The notes under the pieces: model-generated
What the model was told of the DNA's origin: nothing
Seen by the model: the letters and a program-made list of their open reading frames with translations, nothing else
Database searches by the model: none
Shown: positions 18,351 through 27,514 of the stretch, piece by piece
Numbering within the stretch: the stretch's first letter is position 1
Layout of the letters: the number at the start of each line of letters is the position of its first letter
Virus record (IMG/VR): IMGVR_UViG_3300044826_000309
Coordinates: 1 to 44,523 of that record
Reading direction: 5' to 3' (one strand)
DNA from: a virus
Length of the DNA stretch: 44,523 nt
Made by a program: the position numbers and the translations under genes

Positions 18351-18913
18351 GTTGCTGCCCTATTCAGTTTGCAACATTCAAAACGCAAACCTCAGTCACG
18401 TTACCCGCAGGCTTAAAGTCTGTGGCGGTGCGCAACAAAGGCGATGGTACGGTTTACGTGGCGGGGAAGGAGCTTTGTCCACCGTCCACTGCGCCTAGTA
18501 CGCCATGCGGTCATTGCACGGGCGAGACACTTACACTAGATGCTGGCTGTGGTGTTTATTGGCAGGAAATTAACGTCAATATCCCTGCTGACGGCTGCGC
18601 TGAAATTTATATCGAGTGGTCACCTAACCCGCTATTAGATATGACTGATTCGGATGGAGATGGTGTGCCGGATTGGTTAGAGGCATTAAATCCCTGTCTT
18701 GCTTTGTCTGAGCCGGATGTGATTGTAACCACACCAGGCGGTCAGCCAACAGGTCGAGCCTATAGCTTTAGTTCACCGTGTTTCGATGTGTTCATCGAAG
18801 ATTTGGCAAACAATATCAGCTATTACGCAGCGAGCGCCCCGATTTTAAACAAAGCATACGTGGCTCAGCCGAATTTAGCTGGTAACACTACACACTATTT
18901 ATTAGCACTGTAA
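18347..18913 (+). CDS. Cys-rich virion protein with calcium-binding DSDGDG motif
   Basis: Product is 188 aa with nine cysteines (MSCCP start, PCGHC, DAGCG). Residues about 101-112 read DMTDSDGDGVPDWLEALNP, the thrombospondin-type-3 / EF-like calcium loop found in exported bacterial proteins. The strand-rich N-terminal domain (TFKTQTSVTLPAGLKSVAVR) suits a jelly-roll decoration or fibre base. It probably belongs to the adsorption apparatus with the next genes; the role is inferred. Confidence 0.6.
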   Translation: MSCCPIQFATFKTQTSVTLPAGLKSVAVRNKGDGTVYVAGKELCPPSTAPSTPCGHCTGETLTLDAGCGVYWQEINVNIPADGCAEIYIEWSPNPLLDMTDSDGDGVPDWLEALNPCLALSEPDVIVTTPGGQPTGRAYSFSSPCFDVFIEDLANNISYYAASAPILNKAYVAQPNLAGNTTHYLLAL

Positions 18914-18928
18914 TTTGAGGATTGAGTA

Positions 18929-19822
18929 ATGCCTAAAATTGTACATGATACCGACATTGGCGCGGGTTTAGAAATTAGCGTCGGAAAGCTCAATGCAGCT
19001 TCTACGATGGCAACAGATGCTGAAGTGGCTGCAGCAGTCCAAGCAAGCGAAACAGCGGACAACATCGAAGAAAACAAATTACTTGAAAGCGTAAGATTGC
19101 AAGATGGGTTATTCCACAATACGATGTGGGAACTGCAAGGAAATAAGGTAAAAGCTCACACCGTTGATGAATCGGTTATCCGCTTTATCTCCATATCAAG
19201 TGCTGGGTACGAAACTTACGCTGCATTTTACTTTCCTGCTGTCGGTGCATCAGTACCCTCTCTTTCTGGCGGTAGCCCTATTGTTGTAGATGCACAAGGG
19301 TTTATTGAGCTGCCAAACTGGGGTGTGCTGTGGTACAAATATACAGGCTCAGGAAAAGGCTGGTATTGGTCAACCTTTACAGGTGTGGATATTAACCCAT
19401 CTGCAGAATATATTCGTGTATTAGCTTTAAATCACGACGATCTAGCAAGCAATCAAGTCAATGCGCAACTAAGCAATAGTCGCACAATTATACAAGGTAA
19501 AAACTATCCTGATACAGGTTGGATTGATTTAGCTCCTTATTTTGAGGCGGGTGTCGCCAATTTCGGTGGCGGCCATCAACCTGCTAGATTCCGCCGTCTG
19601 AATAATCGCGTTTACATCGAGGGGCTGATTACCTGCCCTGCCGGATATGTCGGCACGTTGGCTACATTACCCGCTGGATTTCTACCGGCCAATGGGCACC
19701 TTTTTATGTGTCTTGCCCCTAACAGCTCCCGTGTAGACGTAAACATATCTGGAACTCTGTTCCAACATACAGCGAATGGCGGTTGGGTATCACTGGACGG
19801 CATTAACTTTGGGTTGGAGTGA
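18929..19822 (+). CDS. Tail fibre / receptor-binding protein
   Basis: Product is 297 aa. The N-terminal helix-rich stretch (LNAASTMATDAEVAAAVQAS) can trimerise. The C-terminal ~100 residues follow the phage fibre-tip pattern, ARFRRLNNRVYIEGLITCP then GTLATLPAGFLP and WVSLDGINFGLE, seen in many short-tail and appendage proteins. It probably binds the host surface. A terminator follows. Confidence 0.65.
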   Translation: MPKIVHDTDIGAGLEISVGKLNAASTMATDAEVAAAVQASETADNIEENKLLESVRLQDGLFHNTMWELQGNKVKAHTVDESVIRFISISSAGYETYAAFYFPAVGASVPSLSGGSPIVVDAQGFIELPNWGVLWYKYTGSGKGWYWSTFTGVDINPSAEYIRVLALNHDDLASNQVNAQLSNSRTIIQGKNYPDTGWIDLAPYFEAGVANFGGGHQPARFRRLNNRVYIEGLITCPAGYVGTLATLPAGFLPANGHLFMCLAPNSSRVDVNISGTLFQHTANGGWVSLDGINFGLE

Positions 19823-19919
19823 TGATGCGAGTACGCTCAGGCTGAGTACGTCAGCAACCGCTGGGCGAGCCGTGTTTGTTTATAAGTATCAGTTTCCATA
19901 GTTTTAAGTAAATTCATAG

Positions 19920-19940
19920 ACCCGCTTCGGCGGGTTTTTT
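19920..19940 (+). terminator. Internal late terminator, TTCG loop
   Basis: CCCGC-TTCG-GCGGG followed by T6. The preceding 19823-19919 shows no gene; it contains two GAGTACG direct repeats (19829 and 19845). Confidence 0.85.
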
Positions 19941-19956
19941 CATTTCTGGAGGGTCT

Positions 19957-20499
19957 ATGTCTGAGTCTGATCCGCAAGTTGTTGATTTAAGTGTGGGGTG
20001 TGTGGCGCTTGCTGCCCCCGACGGTCAGCCGTATGCCACGATTGTTGCACTGACTGACAATAAAGTATCAGTTGCATGGGGTAGTAAGCCGATTGATCCG
20101 GCAGCGGTACAGTCGGCGTATTGGACAATGGCGAATGCTACACAGTATGCGGTTTATGACACGTATGTTGACTGTGCGGCTATTCCAGCCAATTTAGTTC
20201 CGGCGAATAATTTGGTGACGGTATATGCCGAGGATGTGACTGTTAATGCCCCCGCTTGCGTGATGCCGGGGACGGTTTATGTTCCTCCGGCTGAAGCACA
20301 GCGGGGGATTACACTAGCTTTGGTAAATAACCCGAACTCTAAAACCTTATATCCCGCTTCGTTTCGTAATACTGAAACCGATTTGTATTTTGCGGGATGG
20401 GTACAGTTAACTGCGAATGATCCGAGTTCAGCCGAGTGGTTAGATCAAGCGGGTGTTGAGCTGGATAAAGCTGTGCATGTGCTGATTGAGTTTGGTTAG
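19957..20499 (+). CDS. Virion-associated hypothetical protein, 180 aa
   Basis: A GGAGG site precedes ATG 19957. The product is strand-rich and acidic (YATIVALTDNKVSVAWGSKP, NNLVTVYAEDVTVNAPACVM) with an aromatic C-terminal part (ETDLYFAGWVQLTAND). It is flanked by terminators on both sides, so it depends on readthrough. It may be a fibre or decoration protein; no family recognised. Confidence 0.6.
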   Translation: MSESDPQVVDLSVGCVALAAPDGQPYATIVALTDNKVSVAWGSKPIDPAAVQSAYWTMANATQYAVYDTYVDCAAIPANLVPANNLVTVYAEDVTVNAPACVMPGTVYVPPAEAQRGITLALVNNPNSKTLYPASFRNTETDLYFAGWVQLTANDPSSAEWLDQAGVELDKAVHVLIEFG

Positions 20500-20523
20500 T
20501 TAGTTAGTTTTCCTTTGGTGGTT

Positions 20524-20546
20524 GGCTGCTTCGGCGGCCTTTTTTA
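20524..20546 (+). terminator. Internal late terminator, TTCG loop
   Basis: GGCTGC-TTCG-GCGGCC (with one G-T pair) followed by T7. It overlaps the leader of the next gene. Confidence 0.8.
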
Positions 20547-20561
20547 TTTATGGAGTTAGTA

Positions 20562-21344
20562 ATGGCTTGTCGTAATTGTGTGATGTGTTTTGCGTTTGCT
20601 GCGGTGGCGGGTGTAGTGGATGGGCTTTATAAGCGAATTCAAGAAGAAGGTGCGCCGAAGTGGTTTGGACTCGACGGCAAAGAATCGGATGCAACGGTCA
20701 GCGCGGCTTTGGAAGCTGGCTATACTACGCAAACTCGCGTAGATTGCTCGCTGTATGAGTCACAAATTAATGCTGAGTCGCGTTTTGTATTGCTGGAAGA
20801 AATTGACAGCACTACGAAGCAGCCGACGGGTACGCTCGTACAAGTCGAAACTAAGCCTGATGGTACATTGGTTTATACCAATATGGCGACGGGTGCTGTT
20901 TACGCTGCGCCAGCGGGTACTGAGCTGGTTAAGGAAGAAGATTCTGATTTTGAGTTAGTGCGTACTTTGGGCTGCGATGCTGGCACTAGCATTGAGAAGC
21001 GCGAGTGGTTCAAGGTTGGGGTAGCGGTCGCGGTCGCTAGTGCAGTGGTCAATGTGGCCACCGGTGCTGCTCATGCTTTATCAGGTGCGGAAATTTGGGG
21101 TAGTTATTGTGTGGCAGGTACGCGCTTCACTGAGCCTGAGTTGGTATGTGCTAAGGTGCGTGCGGCAGCCGCTCCAGCGGCAATTCCTACAGGTACTGCG
21201 CCTGAAAAACTGTATCGCGTAGTCGAGCAAAATGCTGTGACGGGTGTTCCTGTAGCAACTAAGTTCTATAAGCAAAGCGATAACTCTGAAGTGACTGTCG
21301 GAGATGCGGCTGGTAACTACTGGGTTGATGACGGCTGCTGTTAA
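20562..21344 (+). CDS. Cys-ended virion-associated protein, 260 aa
   Basis: ATG 20562 is chosen because GGAG lies 8 nt upstream; 20550 would precede it. The product starts MACRNCVMC and ends DDGCC. A hydrophobic stretch at about residues 155-175 (VGVAVAVASAVVNVATGAAH) could enter a membrane. Two similar repeats (LVQVETKPDGTLVYTN and LYRVVEQNAVTGVPVATKFY) suggest a duplicated small beta-domain. Function unknown; position between fibre genes and terminase and the terminal cysteines point to a virion protein. Confidence 0.6.
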   Translation: MACRNCVMCFAFAAVAGVVDGLYKRIQEEGAPKWFGLDGKESDATVSAALEAGYTTQTRVDCSLYESQINAESRFVLLEEIDSTTKQPTGTLVQVETKPDGTLVYTNMATGAVYAAPAGTELVKEEDSDFELVRTLGCDAGTSIEKREWFKVGVAVAVASAVVNVATGAAHALSGAEIWGSYCVAGTRFTEPELVCAKVRAAAAPAAIPTGTAPEKLYRVVEQNAVTGVPVATKFYKQSDNSEVTVGDAAGNYWVDDGCC

Positions 21345-21349
21345 TTGCT

Positions 21350-21922
21350 ATGAGTGAAGAGGTTCGGCAGGCGTATTTAGAAGGGTTTGAAGGCGGGGAC
21401 TTGAGGCCAGAACGTGCGCGAATGGTTGAAGCGTATGTGAATGGGGTCGATGGGGAGCTGTTGGATAATCGTGCGCTTTGCCGAATCGGTGGATTTAAAC
21501 CTAAGGACAATGATTCGGCCAGAACCATTGTCTGGAAGGTCTTCTTGTCTAATAACGAGAGCTATCGTGAGTTGTATGCAAAAGAACGCGAATATATGCG
21601 TTATTTGCAGGCTGAAAATAAGGTGCGCTCGACATGGTGCGCCGCTGAGATACGCCAGCGTTTACAGCGGAATGTGATGTTAGCCCAAGGCGAAATTCCG
21701 TTTGATAAGCTGTTGGTGGCAAATCATAAAGGGATGATATGTACTAGGGTTGTTCGGGTTGCTGAGTTAAATATTCCTGCTGCTACTCAAGCGCTGCAAT
21801 TGTTGGGCAAGAATATCGGTATGTTCAAGGATCAGGTTGAGCATGAGCATACGGGGGCTGATGGTAAGCCGATTGAGCTTGTGAGACGAGTTGAGTATGT
21901 GAGGGCGGCTGGTCATGAGTGA
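21350..21922 (+). CDS. Terminase small subunit
   Basis: Product is 190 aa, immediately upstream of and overlapping the large terminase by 8 nt. The N-terminal part reads like a helix-turn-helix DNA-recognition domain (ARMVEAYVNGVDGELLDNRA, then LCRIGGFKPKDNDSARTIVW), followed by long helices (REYMRYLQAENKVRSTWCAA) that would form the oligomer ring and a C-terminal segment contacting the motor. Assigned by gene order and layout. No clear ribosome site. Confidence 0.75.
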   Translation: MSEEVRQAYLEGFEGGDLRPERARMVEAYVNGVDGELLDNRALCRIGGFKPKDNDSARTIVWKVFLSNNESYRELYAKEREYMRYLQAENKVRSTWCAAEIRQRLQRNVMLAQGEIPFDKLLVANHKGMICTRVVRVAELNIPAATQALQLLGKNIGMFKDQVEHEHTGADGKPIELVRRVEYVRAAGHE

Positions 21923-23342
21923 GTTGCCGATTATTCAACTGCCAGAACGGTTTGAGGCGTTGGCACGACCTAAGCGACTAAAGATATTTTTTGGGGGCAG
22001 GGGTTCGGGGAAGTCTGAAACATTTGCCCGTCAGTTATTGGTTAATGCGGAGAGTATTCCGCGTTATAAAGTTTTATGTACTCGTGAGTATCAGAACAGT
22101 ATTGACGACTCAGTACATGGGATGCTCAAAGCGTTTGTTGATCAATATCAGTTCCCGTTTGAAGTACAAAACACGGTGATTAATACCCCGTCGGGTGGGT
22201 ATTTTAAGTTTTTTGGACTGAGCCGAAATGTCAATTCGATCAAGTCAAAATTTGACTATAACGTTGTCTGGGTGGAAGAAGCTGAAGATATAAAAGAATC
22301 GACGTGGGATTTATTGATCCCGACGATTCGGAAAACGAATTCAGAGATTTGGGCATCTTTTAATCCAGCGGATGAAGCTTCAGCGACGTATCAGCTATTT
22401 GTAAAACCTTACTTAGCGCAGATTAAGCAGCATGGGTTTTATGAAGATGACCAGATTTATGTAGGGATGGTTAACTACGATGATAATCCATTTTTCCCTG
22501 CTGAGTTACGCCAGCATTCTGAACAGTTAAAGCAAACCAATTTTAAGAAGTGGCTGCATGTATATGGTGGTGAGCCGAACATGCAGTATCAGGACGCATT
22601 GATTGAGCCGGAGTGGTTTGATGCGGCGGTTGATGCACATATTAAGTTGGGGTTTGTGCCACGGGGTGAGAAGGTTTGTGGGTTTGATCCGGCTGATGAA
22701 GGGCGTGATGCCAAGGCAAGAACACTGCGACATGGGGTGTTGATCGTTGATTGTTGCTCTTGGCTAGATGGGGATATTACGGAAGCGACTCAACGAGCCG
22801 TTGATGATGCAGTGGAGTTTAGAGCTACTGATTTTATCTATGACAATGTAGGGAACGGAGCCAGTGTTAAGACGTATGCAAGCATGGGTGGCAAGCCTGC
22901 TGGTTTGGAGTTTCACGGTTTTGGGGCGGGGGAATCTCCTGATTTTCCAGATGAATCTTTTGAAGAACTGGAAAAAACCATCTTGGAGCCGCGCACCAAT
23001 GCGGATGTATTTAAAAATAAGCGGGCGCAATACTGGTGGTATTTGCGCGAACGGTTTTTTAGGACGTGGCAGGCCGTGGAGAAGAAGGTCTATCACGATC
23101 CAATGACCTTGATCAGTATTAGTAGTGAGATTAAAGAGCTGGCTAATCTGAAGAGTGAGATTGTGAAAGTGCCGCGCAAGCGGACGGCAGGGAGTCGGCT
23201 GATCCAGATTGTGTCGAAGGATGAGATGCGAGCTAAGGGGATTCCAAGCCCTAATTTGGCGGATTCGCTAATGAAGAGTTTTGCCTTAGCGCCTAAAGGT
23301 AATTTTGTATTTGAGCGCCGACCTGTGCAGCGTCGGCGGTAA
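21915..23342 (+). CDS. terL: Terminase large subunit
   Basis: Product is 475 aa. It has Walker A GGRGSGKS (residues 27-34), Walker B VVWVEEAED (117-125) and the coupling motif IWASFNPADEA, typical of the Terminase_3 / P22-gp2-like class. The C-terminal nuclease has acidic residues in CGFDPADEGRDAKA, DFIYDNVGNG and NLADSLMKSFALA. It packages DNA into the prohead and cuts it; P22-like motors use headful packaging, which would explain a circularly permuted map. Confidence 0.95.
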   Translation: MSELPIIQLPERFEALARPKRLKIFFGGRGSGKSETFARQLLVNAESIPRYKVLCTREYQNSIDDSVHGMLKAFVDQYQFPFEVQNTVINTPSGGYFKFFGLSRNVNSIKSKFDYNVVWVEEAEDIKESTWDLLIPTIRKTNSEIWASFNPADEASATYQLFVKPYLAQIKQHGFYEDDQIYVGMVNYDDNPFFPAELRQHSEQLKQTNFKKWLHVYGGEPNMQYQDALIEPEWFDAAVDAHIKLGFVPRGEKVCGFDPADEGRDAKARTLRHGVLIVDCCSWLDGDITEATQRAVDDAVEFRATDFIYDNVGNGASVKTYASMGGKPAGLEFHGFGAGESPDFPDESFEELEKTILEPRTNADVFKNKRAQYWWYLRERFFRTWQAVEKKVYHDPMTLISISSEIKELANLKSEIVKVPRKRTAGSRLIQIVSKDEMRAKGIPSPNLADSLMKSFALAPKGNFVFERRPVQRRR

Positions 23343-23360
23343 TTATTTATGGAGAATTTT

Positions 23361-23696
23361 ATGAACGACCAACACATTGAACAGGCCATTATAGATGCTG
23401 GAGCCAATGTCGCTCCACGGGTATCTGCTGCTCAGATTGATACATTGATGGGTTCACTACGTTATGAATCGTGGGTAGTACCTGATACGACTACCACAGT
23501 GGTTGTTGCTATTTTGCCAAATGGATTCACAGTCGGATTGGGGAAAAGTGCGTCAGTGTCTAAAGCTAATTTTAATCCTAAGATTGGGTTTGATATTGCT
23601 AAAGCCGAAGCCGATAAAAACGCCCGTGACAAGTTATGGGAATTAGAAGGCTATGCTTTAAGCAAGGCTTTATTAGCTAAAGAAGAGGCTAAGTAA
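23361..23696 (+). CDS. Gp49-like phage protein
   Basis: ATG 23361 is preceded by GGAG. The 111-aa product matches the Gp49/Gp66-like family: SWVVPDTTTTVVVAILPNGF, then ASVSKANFNPKIGFDIAKAE and DKLWELEGYALSKALLA. Family members are common near phage structural or packaging genes and have no defined activity. The stop overlaps the next start. Confidence 0.8.
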   Translation: MNDQHIEQAIIDAGANVAPRVSAAQIDTLMGSLRYESWVVPDTTTTVVVAILPNGFTVGLGKSASVSKANFNPKIGFDIAKAEADKNARDKLWELEGYALSKALLAKEEAK

Positions 23697-24214
23697 TGGC
23701 TGGAAAATTAGAAGCGCAGAAGCAGATTGAAGAGTTGCAAAAGCGGGTGGTCGAGCTTGAAACAGCGAATGCTGATTTGCAATCAAAACTAGTGAATGTT
23801 GATCGTGAGCGGTCTGGGGCTACGCAAGACGAGGTTGCAGAGTGGGAGGGTAAGATCAAGGCTGAAAAGGCTGAGGTTGAGCGCCTGAAAGCAGCTCTAT
23901 TAGCGAGTGATCAGGATCGGACTGAACTACGGGCTAAAGTCAGTGGGCTATTGCAAGCGGATAGTATGCAAGAGGCGTTAGAGGGTAAAAGCTTTATTGA
24001 TATGCAGCCGATTCCTAGTATGACAGGTTTTACTGAACCGTTGCCGGGGATTGAATCCATGAAAATGGCGACGTTTGCGATGGATATGGATGGCGGTGGG
24101 GTGGTTATGGTGACGGTAGTGAATGATCAACCGGTGGTGAGTGTGTTGGATAAGGTAAAGCTGGCTAATACAGCAACGGGTGCTGCTTTAAAACGTCGTC
24201 CTGAGTATCGTTAA
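23696..24214 (+). CDS. Coiled-coil protein before the portal
   Basis: Residues about 3-85 are a strong coiled coil (AQKQIEELQKRVVELETANA, EKAEVERLKAALLASDQDRT); the C-terminal part (about 95-172) is strand-rich (MATFAMDMDGGGVVMVTVVN). It lies between terminase and portal, where scaffolding or packaging accessories occur. Function unknown. Confidence 0.7.
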   Translation: MAGKLEAQKQIEELQKRVVELETANADLQSKLVNVDRERSGATQDEVAEWEGKIKAEKAEVERLKAALLASDQDRTELRAKVSGLLQADSMQEALEGKSFIDMQPIPSMTGFTEPLPGIESMKMATFAMDMDGGGVVMVTVVNDQPVVSVLDKVKLANTATGAALKRRPEYR

Positions 24215-24231
24215 CAGGTAGGTTTCCGCGC

Positions 24232-26277
24232 ATGAAATTCGATTTTAACGCCATGTTGTCTGACATTGAGGCTCAGGATAAAGAGTGGCGGCTAACAGCG
24301 GAAAAATGCGCGGAATATTATGATCATCGGCAATTGACGGATAAGCGCTTAAAAGATTTAGAGTCGTGTGAGCGCTTGCCTGTAATTGGTAATCTGATTC
24401 AGCCAGCGATTAATAGTGTGTTGGGGCATGAGGAAAGTACACGGCGGGATTTCCGCGTGGTGGCTGATGATGTGGAGGGGGATTTAGTTGCTGAAGCGCT
24501 TAATCAGCGGGTGAATGAAGAAACGCGACTGAGCAATGTAAACAGGTACTGTTCAGATGCGTATAAGGGGATGTTGATAAAAGGGCTAGATTGGTTGTTT
24601 GTGGATAAAAATACAGACCCGTTTGGTAAGCATTTCCTGATTGAGCGCGTGCCTATGTCGGAGATTTATTACGACATGCGCGGGATTGATCCCGAATTCG
24701 GCGATTGGCGCTGGATTGCACGGCGCAAGTTTATGGATGTGGATCAGGCGAAGGCTTATTTTCCCGAGCAAAAAAAGTTGATTGATACGCTCAAGGCTGC
24801 CTCAGCGTCGGGTTACTTTATGATTGGGGATGAAGTATCTGCCGATGATGCGGTCTTGCGAACCAATGAATGGACGAGTGCCGCTAATATCAATCGGGAG
24901 CATATTTATCATCAGGACTCAAACCGTTTACGGATTGCAATTTATGAGGTCTATTACCGTGTTTATGAGCAGGTTTTAGTCTATCGTTTTGCGGATGGTG
25001 TGGTCATGGATGAGAAGAAAGCTAAACGTGCGTTCTCTGCCCGTGATCTCGCTGCCATGAGAAAACTGGGTTTGGTGACTGAAACGGAAGAGGTGACTGC
25101 TAAAATTAGGCGTAAGTGGTTTATTGGCTGCCATGAAATAGCCGATGAGCCTAGCCCACACCCACATAATTACTTCCCCTTTGTGCCGTTCATGGGCTAC
25201 CGCGAAGATAAGTTGAACGTGCCGTATGGTTTAGTGCGGGGTATGGTAGATGCTCAGGATAAATACAATGAAGCTGAGTGGGAGATTCAGCGGATTATAG
25301 AGAGTTTGCAAATTTTCTATGATCCGAAAGCATTGGCTGATCCAAAGATGACGGCCAGTGATTTGGTGCATGAGTTGAACCGGAAAGATGGGGTGATACC
25401 TGTTACGGATTTAAACCGGATTCGGGTGGAGCGGGATTTAACACGGCTGCAAGAGATGCATCAGCGCCAAGCAATGGCAAGAGACGAAATCCGCTTGTAT
25501 TCGGGGATTTATGAGTCGTATTCAGGGATTGATCAAAAAGGGCAGTCGGGTCGGGCGATTAATTCGCTGGCGGCTTTGGGCGCTACTACTTTAGCTGAGA
25601 TCAATGCCAATTATGAATTAGCGCGTGCGCAGGTGGGTAATTTGATACTTGCATATTTAATTGAGGAGATCGGGGATAAGCCGACGGATGTGGTTGTGCG
25701 TGATCCGATTACGCAGAAACCCAAGCGCACGATTAGTTTAAATAAAGAAGATGAGCAGGGGATTAGTAATCGGATTGTGTTTGCTAATTATCGAGTGGCA
25801 TTGACTGAGGCAACGGCTAGCCCCGGTAATCAGCAACAAGCGTATACCGACTTCGTGGATATGTTTAAGGTCACAGGTGGGAATCCGGTGATGCAAACAA
25901 TTATTTTGGAAGGCGTGATTAAGAATAGTTCGATTGTGAATAAACATGAGCTATTGGAAAAGTTTGAGAAGCTGTCAGGGTTGAATACTGAAGCTAGCCC
26001 TGAGCAGCAAGCCGCATTGCAAGAGCAGCAGATGAATCAGCAGCAAATGGCGATGCAGATTGAGCAAGCTAAGTTGCAAGCTGAGATTGAAGCTAAGCAA
26101 GCTGCGGCAGCACGAGAGGCTGCACATTCGAGGCTTTATGAGGCTCAAGCGGCGTTGGAAATCGTGAAGGTGGAGCAGTTGAAGCAGGAAATGGCGATGA
26201 AAGACGCAGGGGCTAAAGCTGCTTTGGTGCAGAGCCAGCGAAGGAATATGGCAATGGAGCAAATGGAAGGTATTTAA
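24232..26277 (+). CDS. Portal protein, P22-like
   Basis: Product is 681 aa, with AGGTAGG upstream. The N-terminus (WRLTAEKCAEYYDHRQLTDK, then NLIQPAINSVLGHEESTRRD) and FLIERVPMSEIYYDMRGIDP follow P22-type portal proteins, and RDEIRLYSGIYESYSGI is in the crown-proximal core. The last ~110 residues are a Gln/Glu/Ala-rich helical barrel (NQQQMAMQIEQAKLQAEIEA), as in P22. It forms the dodecameric DNA channel and contacts the adaptors at 29438 and 30121. Confidence 0.88.
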   Translation: MKFDFNAMLSDIEAQDKEWRLTAEKCAEYYDHRQLTDKRLKDLESCERLPVIGNLIQPAINSVLGHEESTRRDFRVVADDVEGDLVAEALNQRVNEETRLSNVNRYCSDAYKGMLIKGLDWLFVDKNTDPFGKHFLIERVPMSEIYYDMRGIDPEFGDWRWIARRKFMDVDQAKAYFPEQKKLIDTLKAASASGYFMIGDEVSADDAVLRTNEWTSAANINREHIYHQDSNRLRIAIYEVYYRVYEQVLVYRFADGVVMDEKKAKRAFSARDLAAMRKLGLVTETEEVTAKIRRKWFIGCHEIADEPSPHPHNYFPFVPFMGYREDKLNVPYGLVRGMVDAQDKYNEAEWEIQRIIESLQIFYDPKALADPKMTASDLVHELNRKDGVIPVTDLNRIRVERDLTRLQEMHQRQAMARDEIRLYSGIYESYSGIDQKGQSGRAINSLAALGATTLAEINANYELARAQVGNLILAYLIEEIGDKPTDVVVRDPITQKPKRTISLNKEDEQGISNRIVFANYRVALTEATASPGNQQQAYTDFVDMFKVTGGNPVMQTIILEGVIKNSSIVNKHELLEKFEKLSGLNTEASPEQQAALQEQQMNQQQMAMQIEQAKLQAEIEAKQAAAAREAAHSRLYEAQAALEIVKVEQLKQEMAMKDAGAKAALVQSQRRNMAMEQMEGI

Positions 26278-26310
26278 AGCGGTTGATCTAATCTAATCGG
26301 CATACATAAG

Positions 26311-26341
26311 GCCACTTCTGGCAACGGGAGTGGCTTTTTTT
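26311..26341 (+). terminator. Internal late terminator between portal and scaffold
   Basis: GCCACT (26311-26316) pairs with AGTGGC (26329-26334), followed by T7. Further downstream ATGCC and GGCAT (26363-26401) enclose nested CTAG pairs, a second hairpin without T run. Confidence 0.8.
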
Positions 26342-26449
26342 ATGTCCGTTGGCTGGCGGTGTAATGCCTCTAGGCTGCTGTGAAAGCGGCTAGATCGGCA
26401 TGACTAAACGAGCTTATCAGAAACCTTACTGCCCAAAAAGGAAATAAAC

Positions 26450-27466
26450 GTGAGTGAAAATTTAGCTGAATTAAAGAAGCAAATGCTGGAAGGCTTGAAT
26501 ACGGTGGAAGAACAAGATGAACCGGACGAGCTAGAAACGTTTGTTGAACGGCCAGAAGAAGATGAGCCTGCTGCTGTGCAAGTGGAGGATGCTGACGATT
26601 CTGAAGAGACTGCAACTGTTGATGCTGAGCAAGCAGACAGTGGAGCGGATCAGGCGTTGAAGCGGGATAACCCCAAGGGTTTTATTCCTATTCGTGAGTA
26701 TCGGAAAACGGCGCGGCAGTTGTCAGGAGCGGAAAAGACCCGCTTGAAGCTTGAGCAAGAAAATCAAGCTTTGAAAGAAAAACTGGCGTATGCAGAAAAG
26801 CGGGGGCTGGTTGTACCAGAACCGCCAACGGAAATTAATTATGCGGCGATTGGTGAAGGTGATCCCGATGCGATGCGGGAAGCGATTGAGCTTCAGCAAA
26901 AGCGGTTGGATGCGCTCAATCAACCAAGTGTCGCTAATTATGTGATTGACCCCGAAGCCTACTCTGAACAAGAGCATGCATTTTTTAATGTGGTCGATCA
27001 AGCACCTGCGGATCATCCTATCCACCAGATTGCTGAATGGATTGATGGGGCGAAACAACGTGGGAAGACCCCTGCTAACGATACTTACGCAAAGCTTGCA
27101 CAGGCTGCTATTACGATAGAGCAGCAATTACTCGCTGATCCCCATTTTGCAGGACTCGATGATGTTTCACGCACGGCTGAAGTGGTCAAGCGTGCTAAAG
27201 CTAGTCTGCAATCACAAACAACCAATCAATCTCGTCAAACCAAAGCTATTGAACCGCAACCAGCAGCTACTCAGGTAGCTCCCAATAAACCCAACACGCC
27301 ACGGAGTCTATCGGCTCAAGCTGGGGTAGTAGGTGCGGGGTTAGCAGCAAAAAATAGCCAATTGAATAACTTTCTTGGCTTAAAACCAGAAGAAATGGTG
27401 TCGCAAATGCGCGGCATGAACGGTAAAAGCCGTGATCAGTTATGGGATGAAGTGGGTTTAGATTAA
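26450..27466 (+). CDS. Scaffolding protein
   Basis: Product is 338 aa from GTG 26450 (AAGGA upstream). It is acidic in the first 70 residues (EEQDEPDELETFVERPEEDE), helical in the middle (KLEQENQALKEKLAYAEKRG) and ends in a small basic-amphipathic helical element (LNNFLGLKPEEMVSQMRGMN), the typical scaffold layout with a C-terminal coat-binding helix. It lies between portal and coat genes, as in P22 and N4-like phages. Assigned from composition and order. Confidence 0.78.
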   Translation: MSENLAELKKQMLEGLNTVEEQDEPDELETFVERPEEDEPAAVQVEDADDSEETATVDAEQADSGADQALKRDNPKGFIPIREYRKTARQLSGAEKTRLKLEQENQALKEKLAYAEKRGLVVPEPPTEINYAAIGEGDPDAMREAIELQQKRLDALNQPSVANYVIDPEAYSEQEHAFFNVVDQAPADHPIHQIAEWIDGAKQRGKTPANDTYAKLAQAAITIEQQLLADPHFAGLDDVSRTAEVVKRAKASLQSQTTNQSRQTKAIEPQPAATQVAPNKPNTPRSLSAQAGVVGAGLAAKNSQLNNFLGLKPEEMVSQMRGMNGKSRDQLWDEVGLD

Positions 27467-27514
27467 GGATGAATAGCCGCTTGGCCGTTTGGAAACTCTT
27501 AATGAGTAACAACA

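Noticed and set aside
19823-19919. tRNA-like fragment
   Set aside because: No cloverleaf or T-arm consensus; only two GAGTACG direct repeats before a terminator. No tRNA was seen anywhere in the window.
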